A DNA stretch of 64,000 nt from Bog-532 sp963833835 (GTDB lineage: Bacteria > Actinomycetota > Actinomycetes > Streptosporangiales > Streptosporangiaceae). Below the pieces are notes generated by a model that made no database searches, was not told where the DNA came from, and saw only the letters and a program-made list of their open reading frames with translations. A program made the translations under genes and the position numbers. Location of the stretch: assembly GCA_963833835.1 (NCBI GenBank), contig CAWHZI010000016.1:124001-188000 (forward strand). Direction: 5' to 3'. How positions within the stretch are numbered: position 1 is the first letter of the stretch; each line of letters begins with the position of its first letter. This document shows positions 30,151-39,167 of this stretch, piece after piece.

Positions 30151-30169
30151 ATACCTATCTTATAGGTAT
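30151..30169. repeat. Perfect 8-bp inverted repeat, operator-like
   Basis: ATACCTAT and ATAGGTAT are separated by CTT, a 19-bp palindrome in an AT-rich pocket between the 3' ends of the convergent flavoprotein and TetR genes. It lacks the GC-rich stem and U-run of a terminator and looks like a dimeric regulator site, but its position behind both genes is odd. Confidence 0.6.
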
Positions 30170-30201
30170 AGCGCGTCGGAAGCATCAGCGATGAACAGGA
30201 G

Positions 30202-30807
30202 CTAGCTCCTGGTGCGGCTGGCCGTCTTCGGGGACACGATCGCCGCGTGGCTCACCAGGACGGCGCGCACCGAGTCGTACGGGGCCGGGCTGCGGAGCGC
30301 GCGGGAGGTGATCATGGCGCCTTCCACGCCGGCGATCACGGCATCAGCCAGCACGCGCGCCGCGGCCCGGTCCACGCCGAAAGCGACGAAGTGGAATACC
30401 AGCCGGTCGGTCATCTCGGAGAATGCGCGGCGGCTGGTTTCGCTCAGCTCGGCCGACTCCTGCGCTGCGCCTTCGGTTACCAGCGGCGCAACGCCGCAGC
30501 CCCGGCCGTAGTGGCCGGCCACCATGCCCTCGCGGCCGAGATCTACGTACCGCTCGATGAGCTGGGCCGCGGAGCTGGCTTCCCCGGCGGCGCGGTCGAT
30601 GATCTCGACCTGCTCGTGGGCGTGCGCCTCGGCCGCTTCCATCCCCAGCTGCGCTTTGCCGCCCGGGAAGTGGAAGTACACCGAGCCGCGCGGTGCGCCG
30701 CTGAGCGTGAGCACATCAGAGAAGGCGGTCGCGCCATAGCCGCGCTCCCGGATGAGCTGCCTGGCCGCCTGCACCATCTTCTGCTTGGCATCTGATCGCT
30801 TTCCCAT
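30202..30807 (-). CDS. TetR-family regulator (LmrA/YxaF-like)
   Basis: 201 residues from the ATG at 30807, which has GGGAGGTG just upstream; a start at 30828 is also open. The HTH region reads RQLIRERGYGATAFSDVLTLSGAPRGSVYFHFPGGKAQL, the form typical of LmrA/YxaF-type repressors (GSVYFHFPGGK). The C-terminal ligand domain is complete. It is divergent from the tautomerase-SnoaL fusion gene, with 119 bp between starts, and probably represses that gene. Confidence 0.92.
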   Translation of the reverse strand: MGKRSDAKQKMVQAARQLIRERGYGATAFSDVLTLSGAPRGSVYFHFPGGKAQLGMEAAEAHAHEQVEIIDRAAGEASSAAQLIERYVDLGREGMVAGHYGRGCGVAPLVTEGAAQESAELSETSRRAFSEMTDRLVFHFVAFGVDRAAARVLADAVIAGVEGAMITSRALRSPAPYDSVRAVLVSHAAIVSPKTASRTRS

Positions 30808-30835
30808 GCGAGCACCTCCCTTCCTCATTTATACC

Positions 30836-30853
30836 ATGTATGCTGGCCTACAT
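30836..30853. promoter_or_regulatory. Inverted repeat in TetR/tautomerase divergent promoter
   Basis: ATGTA and TACAT flank an 8-bp spacer in the AT-rich space between the TetR gene and the fusion gene. Position and symmetry suit a TetR-dimer operator, but the half-sites are short. Confidence 0.35.
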
Positions 30854-30926
30854 AGTTAGTAAGGCTGAGTCCCCGGCCTGAAGGACTCAGCCAGTTCAAC
30901 CTGAACCGCCCCGGAAAGGATTCGTC

Positions 30927-31754
30927 ATGCCCTTCGTCAACATCTCACTGGCCCGCGGCAAGCCGGGCGAGTACCTCGAAGCCGTCTCGCGGGCAGTTCA
31001 CGACGCGCTGGTCGCGGAGCTCCACATGAAGCCGGAGGACGAGTTCCAGCTCATCCACCAGCATGAACCGGGCGAGATGGTGTTCAACCGTAACTTCCGG
31101 GGCGGCCCCCGGTCCGACGACTGGATCGTGTTCACCATCACCGACGGCCTGGAGCGCGGCGAGCGGGCCAAGCGCCGCTTCTACCAGGCCCTGGTCCGGC
31201 TGCTCGAGGAAGGCCCGGGCGTCCGTCCGGCCGACGTCTTCGTCATGATGACCGTGACGCCACCGGAGAACTTCTCCTTCGCCGGCGGAGTGACCGGCAC
31301 CGACGTTGCCGCCGCCGAGGCGCTCGACGCAGCCGCGAAGGCCCCCGGCAGCCGGGAGACCTACACGAAGGCCGAGATGGCCTACGCCATCACCGAGCTG
31401 CTCGGGCACCGTGACAGTAGCCGCATCCTGCCGATGCTGCGCCAGGACTTCGTGCTCAAGATCCCGGCCACGCTGCCTTACGGCGGGGAGTTCACCGGCC
31501 CCGAGGCCTTCGCCAAGTTCTTTGCGGGTACCCCCGGCGGCGCAGCGGTGTGGGAGTCCTTCGACGTCCACGTCGACCAAGTCATCGAGTCCGCTGACTA
31601 CCTCGTCGCGCGGCTCACCAATACGGCCGTCCTCAAAGCGACCGGCAAGACGGTGGTGTTCCAGAACGTTTGGCTCTTCGAGGTCGCCAGCGGCCGCCTG
31701 GTCAGCGCCCAGCTCTACGCGGACACGGCCGCTGTCGGCGGCAGTGCGGACTGA
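30927..31754 (+). CDS. Tautomerase-SnoaL fusion protein
   Basis: 275 residues. The N-terminal part (about 1-125) starts with Pro after Met (MPFVNISLARGK), as in 4-oxalocrotonate tautomerase-family enzymes where Pro1 is the catalytic base, and is of the longer MSAD-like type. After an Ala-rich linker the C-terminal part (about 140-270) resembles a SnoaL/NTF2-like domain (YAITELLGHRDSSRILPML, FTGPEAFAKFF, VVFQNVWLFEVASGRLV). The combination in one chain is unusual. It is divergent from the TetR gene and likely inducible. Substrate unknown; processing of a reactive carbonyl compound is a reasonable guess. Confidence 0.8.
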   Translation: MPFVNISLARGKPGEYLEAVSRAVHDALVAELHMKPEDEFQLIHQHEPGEMVFNRNFRGGPRSDDWIVFTITDGLERGERAKRRFYQALVRLLEEGPGVRPADVFVMMTVTPPENFSFAGGVTGTDVAAAEALDAAAKAPGSRETYTKAEMAYAITELLGHRDSSRILPMLRQDFVLKIPATLPYGGEFTGPEAFAKFFAGTPGGAAVWESFDVHVDQVIESADYLVARLTNTAVLKATGKTVVFQNVWLFEVASGRLVSAQLYADTAAVGGSAD

Positions 31755-31832
31755 GGTCCTTATTTTTTTGCCGGGCACCCGCCGGCCTCGGCCACCGCCC
31801 GGAATGTCGGGGGTGGTGCCTACCGTGAAGTT

Positions 31833-32408
31833 ATGACGGCTCAGACTCCGCCTCTGGGCGGCCCGCAGACCCAGCCGGTGGGCGGTAGCGAGGGGACTGG
31901 CCTGGGGACACGGGCGGACGGCATCGGCCACGCCGCGCCCGCCGGGTACACGACCGTGACCCCGTGGATGATCAGCAGCGACACCGGCCGGCTTATCGAG
32001 TTCGTGCAGGAGGCGTTCGGGGCGCACGAGCTGGCCCGGGTGCCGGGGCCGGACGGGCGCGTGGGCCACGCCGAGGTGCGCATCGGCGATGCGGTGGTGA
32101 TGATGTTCGACCGTGCCGGCGACTGGCCCGATACTCCCGGGTTCCTGCGGCTCTACGTCGAGGACGCGGACCTGGTCTACGAGCGGGCCCTGGCCGCCGG
32201 GGCCACGCCGGTCACGCCGGTCACCGGGCTGTTCTTCGGGGACCGGGTCGGCCGCGTCCGGGATCCGCTGGGCAACATCTGGTGGATCCAGGCCCACGTC
32301 GAGGACGTCGACCCGGCCGAGCTGGCCCGCCGCCCCCGTGATCCCGGCGCCATGGAGGCCCTGCGGTTCGTCGAGACGTCCCTGGACGCCGCCATGCGGC
32401 CGAACTGA
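31833..32408 (+). CDS. VOC-family (PhnB/glyoxalase-like) protein
   Basis: 191 residues. After a flexible Gly/Pro/Thr-rich N-terminal segment (about 1-35), the vicinal oxygen chelate fold reads TVTPWMISSDTGRLIEFVQEAFGA, HAEVRIGDAVVMMFD, and FFGDRVGRVRDPLGNIWWI. These are typical of PhnB-like proteins that bind small ligands or act in resistance or isomerisation. It is 78 bp after the fusion gene and may be co-regulated with it. Confidence 0.88.
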   Translation: MTAQTPPLGGPQTQPVGGSEGTGLGTRADGIGHAAPAGYTTVTPWMISSDTGRLIEFVQEAFGAHELARVPGPDGRVGHAEVRIGDAVVMMFDRAGDWPDTPGFLRLYVEDADLVYERALAAGATPVTPVTGLFFGDRVGRVRDPLGNIWWIQAHVEDVDPAELARRPRDPGAMEALRFVETSLDAAMRPN

Positions 32409-33068
32409 CCGCTTGCTTTGGGCCGTTAGCCGGGCCAGGCGTTAGCCGCGAGCGCGAGCGGTAGCCGTTACCGGGGCCGCAGGCCCGGGCCGTCAGTTCG
32501 CCCGGGACCCTTCTGCGGCCGCCCCGGCGAGCACGGGGAACGCATGGACGGCCGCCGCGATGTCGTCCGCGGTGGCCAGCTTTTCCATTTCTTCGTGGAG
32601 GTCCGGGCCTGAAAGCGGTCGTGGAGCCGGCGTGGGGAAGACAGGCATGGGTGGAACCACCTTGGAGCGCCGTGCGATGAATGAGGACAACCACCTATAA
32701 GTCGCGCGACCCCCGGTTCAGGTTCACACGGTAATTGACTCGTTACTTTGTGTCGGCCATCTCGACGGATAACCGACATACCCGCGGGTTCACCACATGA
32801 GTTCGGCCCGGCACACCGGGGGGCCGGGCCGCATACGACCACTCCCGGCACCCAAACTTGTTCTGAAAGTGCGTTCGTATCGCCGCCGAGCCGCTTTACT
32901 GCAGGCCGCCCGTGTCTGCGTACCTGACCGTAGGCTGATCACTACCTCCAGACATCATCTGTCCCAGGTATGGGTAATACGGCTTTCAACGTTAAGGTCC
33001 AACTGGCTGATCGAACGGTTCATTCAGCCTCGCCACGGACCGGACCGCTCACGTGGAGGTGACGCGGC
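32409..33068. other. 660-bp intergenic stretch with one possible small gene
   Basis: No recognisable protein-coding gene except the small leftward frame listed separately. The right part (about 32860-33050) is lower in GC than its surroundings and probably contains the promoter and leader of the symporter gene, whose GGAGGTG ribosome site is at 33054-33060. No riboswitch, tRNA or strong hairpin was recognised. Confidence 0.6.
32493..32648 (-). CDS. Possible small protein, 51 aa
   Basis: A small frame with AAGGTGG about 7 nt before the ATG at 32648 (a TTG at 32690 is an alternative). The N-terminal third is Pro-rich, followed by an amphipathic, acidic helix-like segment LHEEMEKLATADDIAAAV and a small-residue tail. 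No family recognised. Its size and polarity would allow a peptide or antitoxin-like product, but the evidence is only a good ribosome site and plausible composition in an otherwise empty region. Confidence 0.3.
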   Translation of the reverse strand: MPVFPTPAPRPLSGPDLHEEMEKLATADDIAAAVHAFPVLAGAAAEGSRAN

Positions 33069-34748
33069 TTGCTGAGGCTACATGTCAATTGGTTCGACTA
33101 CACGATTCTGGCCATCTACTTCACCCTGGTCATAACGATCGGGGTGATCGCCCGCCGGGCCGTCGCGACCAGCGAGGACTTCCTGCTCTCCGGCCGGTCG
33201 CTGCCGGCCTGGATAACCGGGCTGGCCTTCATCTCCGCCAACCTCGGGCGCGATCGAGATCCTGGGCATGGCCGCGAACGGCGCCCAGTACGGCCTGCCG
33301 ACCGTGCACTTCTACTGGATCGGCGCGGTCCCGGCCATGGTGTTCCTCGGCATCGTCATGATGCCGTTCTACTACGGGTCACGGGTCCGCAGCGTGCCGG
33401 AGTTCCTGCTCCGGCGCTTCAACCCGGCCACGCACCTGTTCAACGCCCTGACGTTCGCGCTGGCCGCGGTGCTGATCGCCGGCGTGAACCTGTTCGCCCT
33501 GGCCCTGATCATCCACGCGCTGATCGGCTGGCCGACCTGGCTGTCGATCGTCGTCTCGGCGCTGTTCGTGCTGGCCTACATCACCCTCGGCGGGCTGTCC
33601 GGCGCGATCTACAACGAGGTGCTGCAGTTCTTCGTGATCATCGCCGGGCTGGTCCCGCTGGTGATCATCGGACTGAAAGACGTCGGCGGCTGGAGCGGCC
33701 TGCAGGCCAAGGTCGATCACACCAAGCTGGGCGCCAGCGCCTTCTCGAGCTGGAGCGGCGTCGGGGTCGGGCACTGGACCAACCCGCTGGGCGACTGGAT
33801 CGGCATCGTCTTCGGGCTCGGCTTCGTGCTGTCGTTCGGCTACTGGACCACGAACTTCGCCGAGGTCCAGCGCGCCCTGTCGGCCAAGGACCTGTCCGCG
33901 GCCCAGCGGACGCCGCTGATCGGGGCGTACCCGAAGATCTTCATTCCCGCCCTGACCATCATCCCCGGCCTGATCGCGCTGGTCGTGATCCCCAAGCTGG
34001 GCGGGACCAAGGTTACCTACAACGACGCCATCCCGGCTGCTGATGGGCAAGTACCTGCCGAACGGCGTGCTCGGCGTGGCGCTGGCCGGCCTGCTGGCCG
34101 CCTTCATGGCCGGCATGGCGGCCAACGTCAGCTCGTTCAACACCGTCGTCACCTACGACATCTGGCAGACCTACATCAGGAAGGGCCGCCGGGACCGGTA
34201 CTACCTGAATGTCGGCCGGGTGGTCACCGTGGTCGGCATCGTGATCGGGATCGGCACGGCGTTCATCGCCTCCGGCTACAGCAACATCCATGAACTACAT
34301 CCAGATGCTGTTCTCGTTCTTCAACGCGCCGCTGTTCGCCACGTTCATCCTGGCCATGTTCTGGAAGCGCACCACGCCGTGGTCCGGGATCGCCGGGCTG
34401 GCGGCCGGGACGATCGGCGCCGCCGCCATGCACTTCGCCGGCTACCACATCGCCTACTTCTATCCGCACCAGGTGCTGGACCCGACGCACGCCACGATCA
34501 ACGCGCAGATGGTCAACTTCTACGGGGCCATCGCCGCCTTCGTGGCCGACCTGGTGGTCACGGTGCTCGTCACCCTGGTGACGAAGCCGAAACCGGTGTC
34601 CGAACTGGCCGGCCTGGTCTGGGGCGTGCCCGACCCGAATGCGCCCGACCCGGCGAGCGTGCCCAAGCCGGTCTGGTGGAAGTCACCCAAGCTGCTGGGC
34701 GGGGGCGCCCTGGGCATCGTCCTCGTGTTGTCCATCGTGTTCGCGTAG
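33069..34748 (+). pseudogene. Sodium:solute symporter (three single-base frameshifts as sequenced)
   Basis: TTG start with a strong ribosome site (GGAGGTG at 33054-33060). Removing one G in 33246-33248, one G in 34035-34036 and one C in 34288-34289 gives about 558 residues of a continuous SSS-family permease with some 13-14 helices. Conserved parts include TSEDFLLSGRSLPAW, FLLRRFNPATH, YITLGGLSGAIYNEVLQF, GVALAGLLAAFMAGMAANVSSFNT and FFNAPLFATFILAMFWKR. Each corrected junction joins conserved residues directly, so the protein is very likely intact in the organism. The ligand is unknown; sugar or organic-anion transport is typical of this branch. Confidence 0.85.
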
Positions 34749-34761
34749 GAAGGAGCACGCC

Positions 34762-35148
34762 ATGTCCGAGACGCCAGACACCGGCGCCGAGGCCCCGCAG
34801 TCAGCCGCGGCCCGCCTGTTCGACCTGCGGTCGCTGATCGGCGGGCTGTTCGTCCTCTACGGGATCATGCTCACCGTGGCCGGGTTCTTCACCTCCCCGG
34901 CGAACCTGGCCAAGGCCAGCCACATCAACATCAACCTGTGGATGGGCATCGGCATGCTCGTCCTGGGGGTGTTCTTCCTCCTCTGGTGGCGGCTCAGACC
35001 GCTCCAGCGTCCCCAGCCGAACAGCCAGAGCCGCCCGAGACCGGGACCGCCGGTGACGGCCCCGGCCGCGCCGGTGATCGTCGTCGGGGTGGACGGCCGG
35101 CCGGCAGCCGGGACGCGGTGCGCTGGGCGGCGGAGCAGGCCCGGCTGA
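34762..35148 (+). CDS. Small two-helix membrane protein next to the symporter
   Basis: Good ribosome site (AGGAAGGA) 13 bp after the symporter stop. The first 85 residues are clear: an N-terminal soluble segment, two hydrophobic helices (LIGGLFVLYGIMLTVAGFF and LWMGIGMLVLGVFFLLWW). As read, the frame continues without stop into the start of the universal stress protein (VIVVGVDG), so the true end is uncertain: either a base is missing and the stop is near 35056, or the two are fused. Small proteins of this kind often accompany actinobacterial sodium:solute symporters. Confidence 0.6.
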   Translation: MSETPDTGAEAPQSAAARLFDLRSLIGGLFVLYGIMLTVAGFFTSPANLAKASHININLWMGIGMLVLGVFFLLWWRLRPLQRPQPNSQSRPRPGPPVTAPAAPVIVVGVDGRPAAGTRCAGRRSRPG

Positions 35149-35518
35149 CCGGCGCGGAACTGAGAGCGGTGGCCACCTGGCGGTGGCCGAATACGTCACG
35201 CGGACCCCGCCCGGCGCCGACCCCGGCCGACACGCTGTCCACCCTGCAGGAGGTGATCGCCGAAACCGCACCGCGTTCCCCGGCGTGCCAGTCAGCGAGC
35301 ACGTGGTCGAGGGCCCGGGCGGCCCGGCGCTGCTCTCCCAGGCCACCGACGCTGCCCGACCGGTCGTCGGCGCGCGAGGACGCGCGGCCTACCCCGGCAT
35401 GCTCCTCGGGTCAGTGGCCGAATACTGCGTCCGCAACGGTCCCTGCCCCGTGGTGGTCGTCCGCCTCCCGCGCCATAGTCCCTCGATCTGCTCGCAAGCT
35501 GGCCGAAAGGACGGGTAG
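35053..35518 (+). pseudogene. Universal stress protein (UspA family), frameshifted as sequenced
   Basis: Three frames together encode one USP of about 155 residues: APVIVVGVDG in the first, DAVRWAAEQARLTGAELRAVATWRWP and LQEVIAET in the second, and FPGVPVSEHVVEGPGGPALLSQA through VVGARGRAAYPGMLLGSVAEYCVRNGPCPVVVVR in the third. The last motif is the ATP-binding G-x2-G-x9-GS signature of UspA proteins. One base appears missing near 35100-35108 and another near 35273-35276. Follows the symporter and small membrane protein genes in the same direction. Confidence 0.75.
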
Positions 35519-35589
35519 CTCCCGGCCCGGTGGCGCAGGCCCAGTACGCCTTGTCCGCGGCGTGCGCCCGGGCTACCGTGGGGCATATT

Positions 35590-35630
35590 CGTCACTGGGT
35601 GACGAATTTATTTTTAACAACGTCCCAGCG
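35590..35630. promoter_or_regulatory. AT-rich promoter-like patch before the mftD-like gene
   Basis: GACGAATTTATTTTTAAC lies within otherwise GC-rich DNA about 40 bp upstream of the MftD start. No exact -10/-35 pair can be assigned, but such patches are where actinobacterial promoters are usually found. Confidence 0.3.
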
Positions 35631-35664
35631 GGAGCGGGTCGGATGCGAGCGGGGAGTGTGCCAC

Positions 35665-36860
35665 ATGGGTGACTGGTTCGAGAGCGTCGCCGAGGCCCGG
35701 CGCCGGGCCCGCAAGCGGCTGCCCGCGTCGGTCTACGGGGCGCTGATCGCCGGCTCCGAGCGGGGGCGGACGATCGAGGACAACATCGGGGCGTTCGCCG
35801 AGCTGGGCTTCGCGCCGCACGTCGCGGGCCACCAGCCGCAGCGGGAGCTGGCCACCAGCGTGCTCGGCCAGCCCATCGCGCTGCCGGTCATCATCTCCCC
35901 GACCGGGGTGCAGGCCGTGCACCCGGACGGGGAGGTCGCGGTGGCGCGGGCCGCCGCCGCCCGCGGCACGGCCATGGGCCTGAGCTCGTTCGCCAGCAAG
36001 CCGGTGGAGGAAGTGGTCGCGGCCAACCCGCAGACGTTCTTCCAGGTCTACTGGTCCGGGAGCAAGGACCAGCTGGTGCAGCGGCTGGACCGGGCCCGCG
36101 CGGCCGGCGCGGTCGGGCTGATCGCCACCCTGGACTGGTCGTTCTCCATGGGCCGGGACTGGGGCAGCCCGGTCATCCCGGAGCGGATCGACCTGAAGGC
36201 GGCGCTGCGGTTCGCGCCCGAGGCGCTGGCCCGGCCGAAGTGGCTGAGGGACTTCGTGCGCACCGGCCACCTCCCGGACCTGTCCGTGCCGAACATGGCC
36301 AACCCCGGTCAGCCCGCCCCGACGTTCTTCGGCGCCTACGGCGAGTGGATGCAGACGCCCCCGCCGAGCTGGGAGGACGTGGCCTGGCTGCGCCAGGAGT
36401 GGGGCGGTCCGTTCCTGCTCAAGGGCGTGACCCGGATCGACGACGCCCGCCGCGCGGTGGACGCCGGGGTGAACGCGATCTCCGTGTCCAACCACGGCGG
36501 CAACAACCTGGACGGCACCCCGGCCACGATCCGGGCCCTGCCCGCGATCGCCGAAGCGGTCGGCGACGACATCGAGATCCTGCTCGACGGCGGGGTCCGC
36601 CGCGGCAGCGACGTGATCAAGGCCGTCGCCCTCGGCGCCCGCGCGGTCATGATCGGCCGCGCCTACCTGTGGGGCCTGGCCGCCAACGGCCAGGCCGGCG
36701 TGGAGAACGTGCTCGACATCATGCGCAGCGGCATCGACTCGGCCCTGCTCGGCCTGGGCAAGTCCTCCATCCACGAACTAACCCCCGACGACGTCGTCAT
36801 CCCCCCGGCTTCGTCCGCCGCCTGGGCGACCCCGCCGCCACCCTGTCCCCGACCTCCTGA
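35665..36860 (+). CDS. mftD: MftD-like FMN-dependent dehydrogenase (mycofactocin pathway), orphan
   Basis: A lactate-oxidase-fold flavoenzyme closely resembling MftD, which converts the cyclised mycofactocin intermediate to pre-mycofactocin. Recognisable segments are WFESVAEARRRARKRLPASVYGAL, ISPTGVQAVHPDGEVAVARAAAARGTAMGLSSF, FFGAYGEWMQTP, SVSNHGGNNLDGTPA and GGVRRGSDVIKAVALGARAVMIGRAYLWG. The C-terminal tail is out of frame: adding a base to the C6 run at 36801-36806 gives DDVVIPPGFVRRLGDPAA and a stop at 36858-36860 (about 398 residues); uncorrected, the frame ends at 36879. No mftA, B, C, E or F gene is in the window. A general 2-hydroxyacid oxidase is the alternative, but similarity to MftD is strong. 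Confidence 0.85.
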
Positions 36861-37197
36861 CTTGGCTCCCCAAAGCTAACCCCGGCTCCCCATAGCCGAC
36901 CCGGCGCCCCAGAGCCACGTCGGCCAGCACCCGGAGTCCTCACCCGGTGTCCCTCTGGCACCGACCTGGCCCGGCTGCTTCAGGACGGAACGAGGGAGGC
37001 CAACCATCCCGGGGTGCCGAGCCCCCGAGTGCCAGCACCCCGGGAACGTTGGCTCACCCGGAGTCGGCCAAGTTGCGCATCAGAACCTGTGGTGGGCACG
37101 AAACCACACGAAACCAACTGCAGGTCGGCGTTATCGTCGCCACGAGGCTGCGGCCGGGTCGATGCTTTCGGCTGGAGCCGAAGTACCTGGGGGTCTG
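36861..37197. other. Intergenic stretch, imperfect 20-bp repeats, no gene seen
   Basis: Contains three imperfect copies of a GGCTCCCC-headed unit starting at about 36864, 36884 and 36903, directly after the repaired MftD stop. No hairpin with a U-run and no coding potential was recognised in the remainder, which holds the promoter of the next gene. Confidence 0.5.
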
Positions 37198-38177
37198 ATG
37201 CTGGACGTGCCGTTCACCGCGGAAGACGTCGCCCGTACCCGGTTCGCGCCGTCTCCCGCCCCGATGATCGAACTGACCGCCGCGCTGGCCACCCTGCAGC
37301 GGCGTGATGCCTTGTTCGCCCCCTGGCGCCGCCGGACGGCGCGGGTTCTGCCCCGGTCCGTGACCCCGTTGTTCGAACTGGTTCCGGCCACCTCGACCAG
37401 CCCGTTGTTCCTCGACCCGGCCATCCTGGACTTCGATGAAGGCCTGGATACCGTGCTGTCCGCGCCCACCGCCATGGTTCAGGCCGAGCTGCGCCGGATC
37501 TTCGCCGGCCGCACCCGGGTCAGCCCGTGGCTGCGGGCGCTGGACGACCACGACGCGGAGGCCTGGCAGGTCCTGCGCAGCGCGCTGGAGACTGGCTATG
37601 AGGTCTTGCTGGCTCCGCACTGGCCCCGGATTCGTGCCTGCTACCAGGCCGAACTGGAGCTGAAGGGCCGCCAGTGGGCCTCCGGCGGGGTCGGCGGCGT
37701 GCTGGCCACCATTCACCCGGGTACCCGCTGGGACGGTTCAGCGCTGCACATTCCGGTCGACGTCCGCCTGCACCTCGACCTGCGCGGTCGCGGTGTGACC
37801 CTGATGCCGTCGGTGTTCTGGCGGGGACGCCCGATGTTCACGCGGCATCCGGACGGCTCGCTGGTGATCGTCTACCCGGCGGCGACGCCGCTGCCGCTCG
37901 CCGCCAACGGTAACGGCAGCGCCAACGGCGCGACGAATCCAGTCGCAGTTCGGTCGTCGCGCTCCTGGGCAGCAACCGGGCCGGAGTGCTGGCCGCCGCG
38001 AGGTCGGCCAGCACCACCACCGAACTGGCCCGGAGCGCCGGACTGTCCCTGGCTTCGGCGTCCGAGCACGCCACGATCTTGCGGAACGCGGGCCTCATCA
38101 GCAGCACGCGCGAGGGGCGGCAGGTCACGCACGCCGTCACCTGGCTGGGCCAGCAGCTCCTGCACGGGGACGGCTGA
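37198..38177 (+). pseudogene. ArsR-type winged-helix regulator, frameshifted as sequenced
   Basis: A large N-terminal domain (DVPFTAEDVARTRFAPSPAPMIEL, MLDV start at 37198) typical of actinobacterial DUF5937-type regulators is followed, in another frame, by a C-terminal ArsR-like helix-turn-helix (TTTELARSAGLSLASASEHATILRNAGLI). A single missing base between about 37915 and 37945 joins them into about 326 residues ending HGDG. The domain order (effector region first, HTH last) is characteristic of the family. It is convergent with the SMP-30 gene. Confidence 0.8.
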
Positions 38178-38201
38178 ACACGGGACCCGGGCGACGACCG
38201 A

Positions 38202-39053
38202 TCATGGCCTGCCGGTACCGGGCACCTCGACCGGGAGGGCCAGGATCTCCCCGGTACGTGGTCCCGTGGCCAGCCGTTTGAGGTTGGCCGCGGCGTCCTC
38301 GCCCTGGTCCCATTCGGCCGTACAGATGAACAGGGTCCGCCGGTCCGGGCCGCCCAGCATCAGGGCGAACGGGGCCCGGCCTGCCGCCAGCTCGACCCGC
38401 TGCAGCACGGTGCCGCCTTCGGCCACCCGGACGACCGAGAACCCGCCCGTCTGGACCCAGACCGCTCCGTCGGCGTCCAGGCAGATGCCGTCCGGCCCGA
38501 GACCCTCGGCGAATACCCGGCGGCCCGACAGCCCGCCGTCGGCGGCGATGTCGAACGCGGTGAGCTGGCCGGCGAACGACTCGGAAATGATCAGCGTCCG
38601 GCCGTCCGGGGTGATGACCATGCCGTTGGGGAACTGGATGTCCTCCGCCACCGGGCGTACCTGCCCGTCTGGCGTGACCAGCTTGATGTAGCCCGGCTTG
38701 GGTGGCGCACCGGCCACGAATTCGAAGTCCGCGCCGTTGACGTAGGCGTTCCCGCGCCCGTCCACCACGATCTCGTTGGCCCGCTGCTCGGCGTGCACGG
38801 CCATCGACCCGTCCGGTTCCTGGCGCCGGACCTTGTCGCCGGTCGACAGCAGCCTGCCGTCGGGCAGCCAGTCGATGGAGTACCCCATCGGATGGCTGGC
38901 CGGGTCCCGGGTGACCATGACGTCCGTCCGGCCGTCCAGGCCGGCCGCCACGATCTGCCGTTCGATCCAGTTGCAGAACCACAGCCGCCCCTCGTGCCAC
39001 CGCGGCGACTCGGGGATCCCCAGCCCACCCACCAGAACCTTCGGTTCCGCCAT
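38202..39053 (-). CDS. SMP-30/gluconolactonase-family protein
   Basis: 283 residues of a six-bladed propeller lactonase/esterase. The metal-ligand positions are recognisable in LGIPESPRWHEGRLWFCNW (Glu), VDGRGNAYVNG (Asn), IQFPNGMVITPDGRTLIISES (Asn) and LGPDGICLDADGAVWV (Asp). Family members hydrolyse sugar lactones or organophosphates using a divalent metal. It starts 114 bp from the divergent MFS gene. Confidence 0.92.
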   Translation of the reverse strand: MAEPKVLVGGLGIPESPRWHEGRLWFCNWIERQIVAAGLDGRTDVMVTRDPASHPMGYSIDWLPDGRLLSTGDKVRRQEPDGSMAVHAEQRANEIVVDGRGNAYVNGADFEFVAGAPPKPGYIKLVTPDGQVRPVAEDIQFPNGMVITPDGRTLIISESFAGQLTAFDIAADGGLSGRRVFAEGLGPDGICLDADGAVWVQTGGFSVVRVAEGGTVLQRVELAAGRAPFALMLGGPDRRTLFICTAEWDQGEDAAANLKRLATGPRTGEILALPVEVPGTGRP

Positions 39054-39167
39054 GACGCCCTCCTTCCTCGGCGCGCCGGTCTCAAGCCGGCCGTTCGCCC
39101 CCTACACGAACGGCACCGGGCCAGATCGACAGCGCCCAGGAGAGGAGATCCTGTTAAAGATCAATTC

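Noticed and set aside
30151..30169. The palindrome as a transcription terminator
   Set aside because: AT-rich stem with a 3-nt loop and no U-run; more like an operator.
32493..32648. The small leftward peptide as a mycofactocin precursor (MftA)
   Set aside because: Despite the MftD gene 3 kb away, its C terminus does not have the conserved MftA ending (IDGMCGVY) and no MftB/MftC gene is present.
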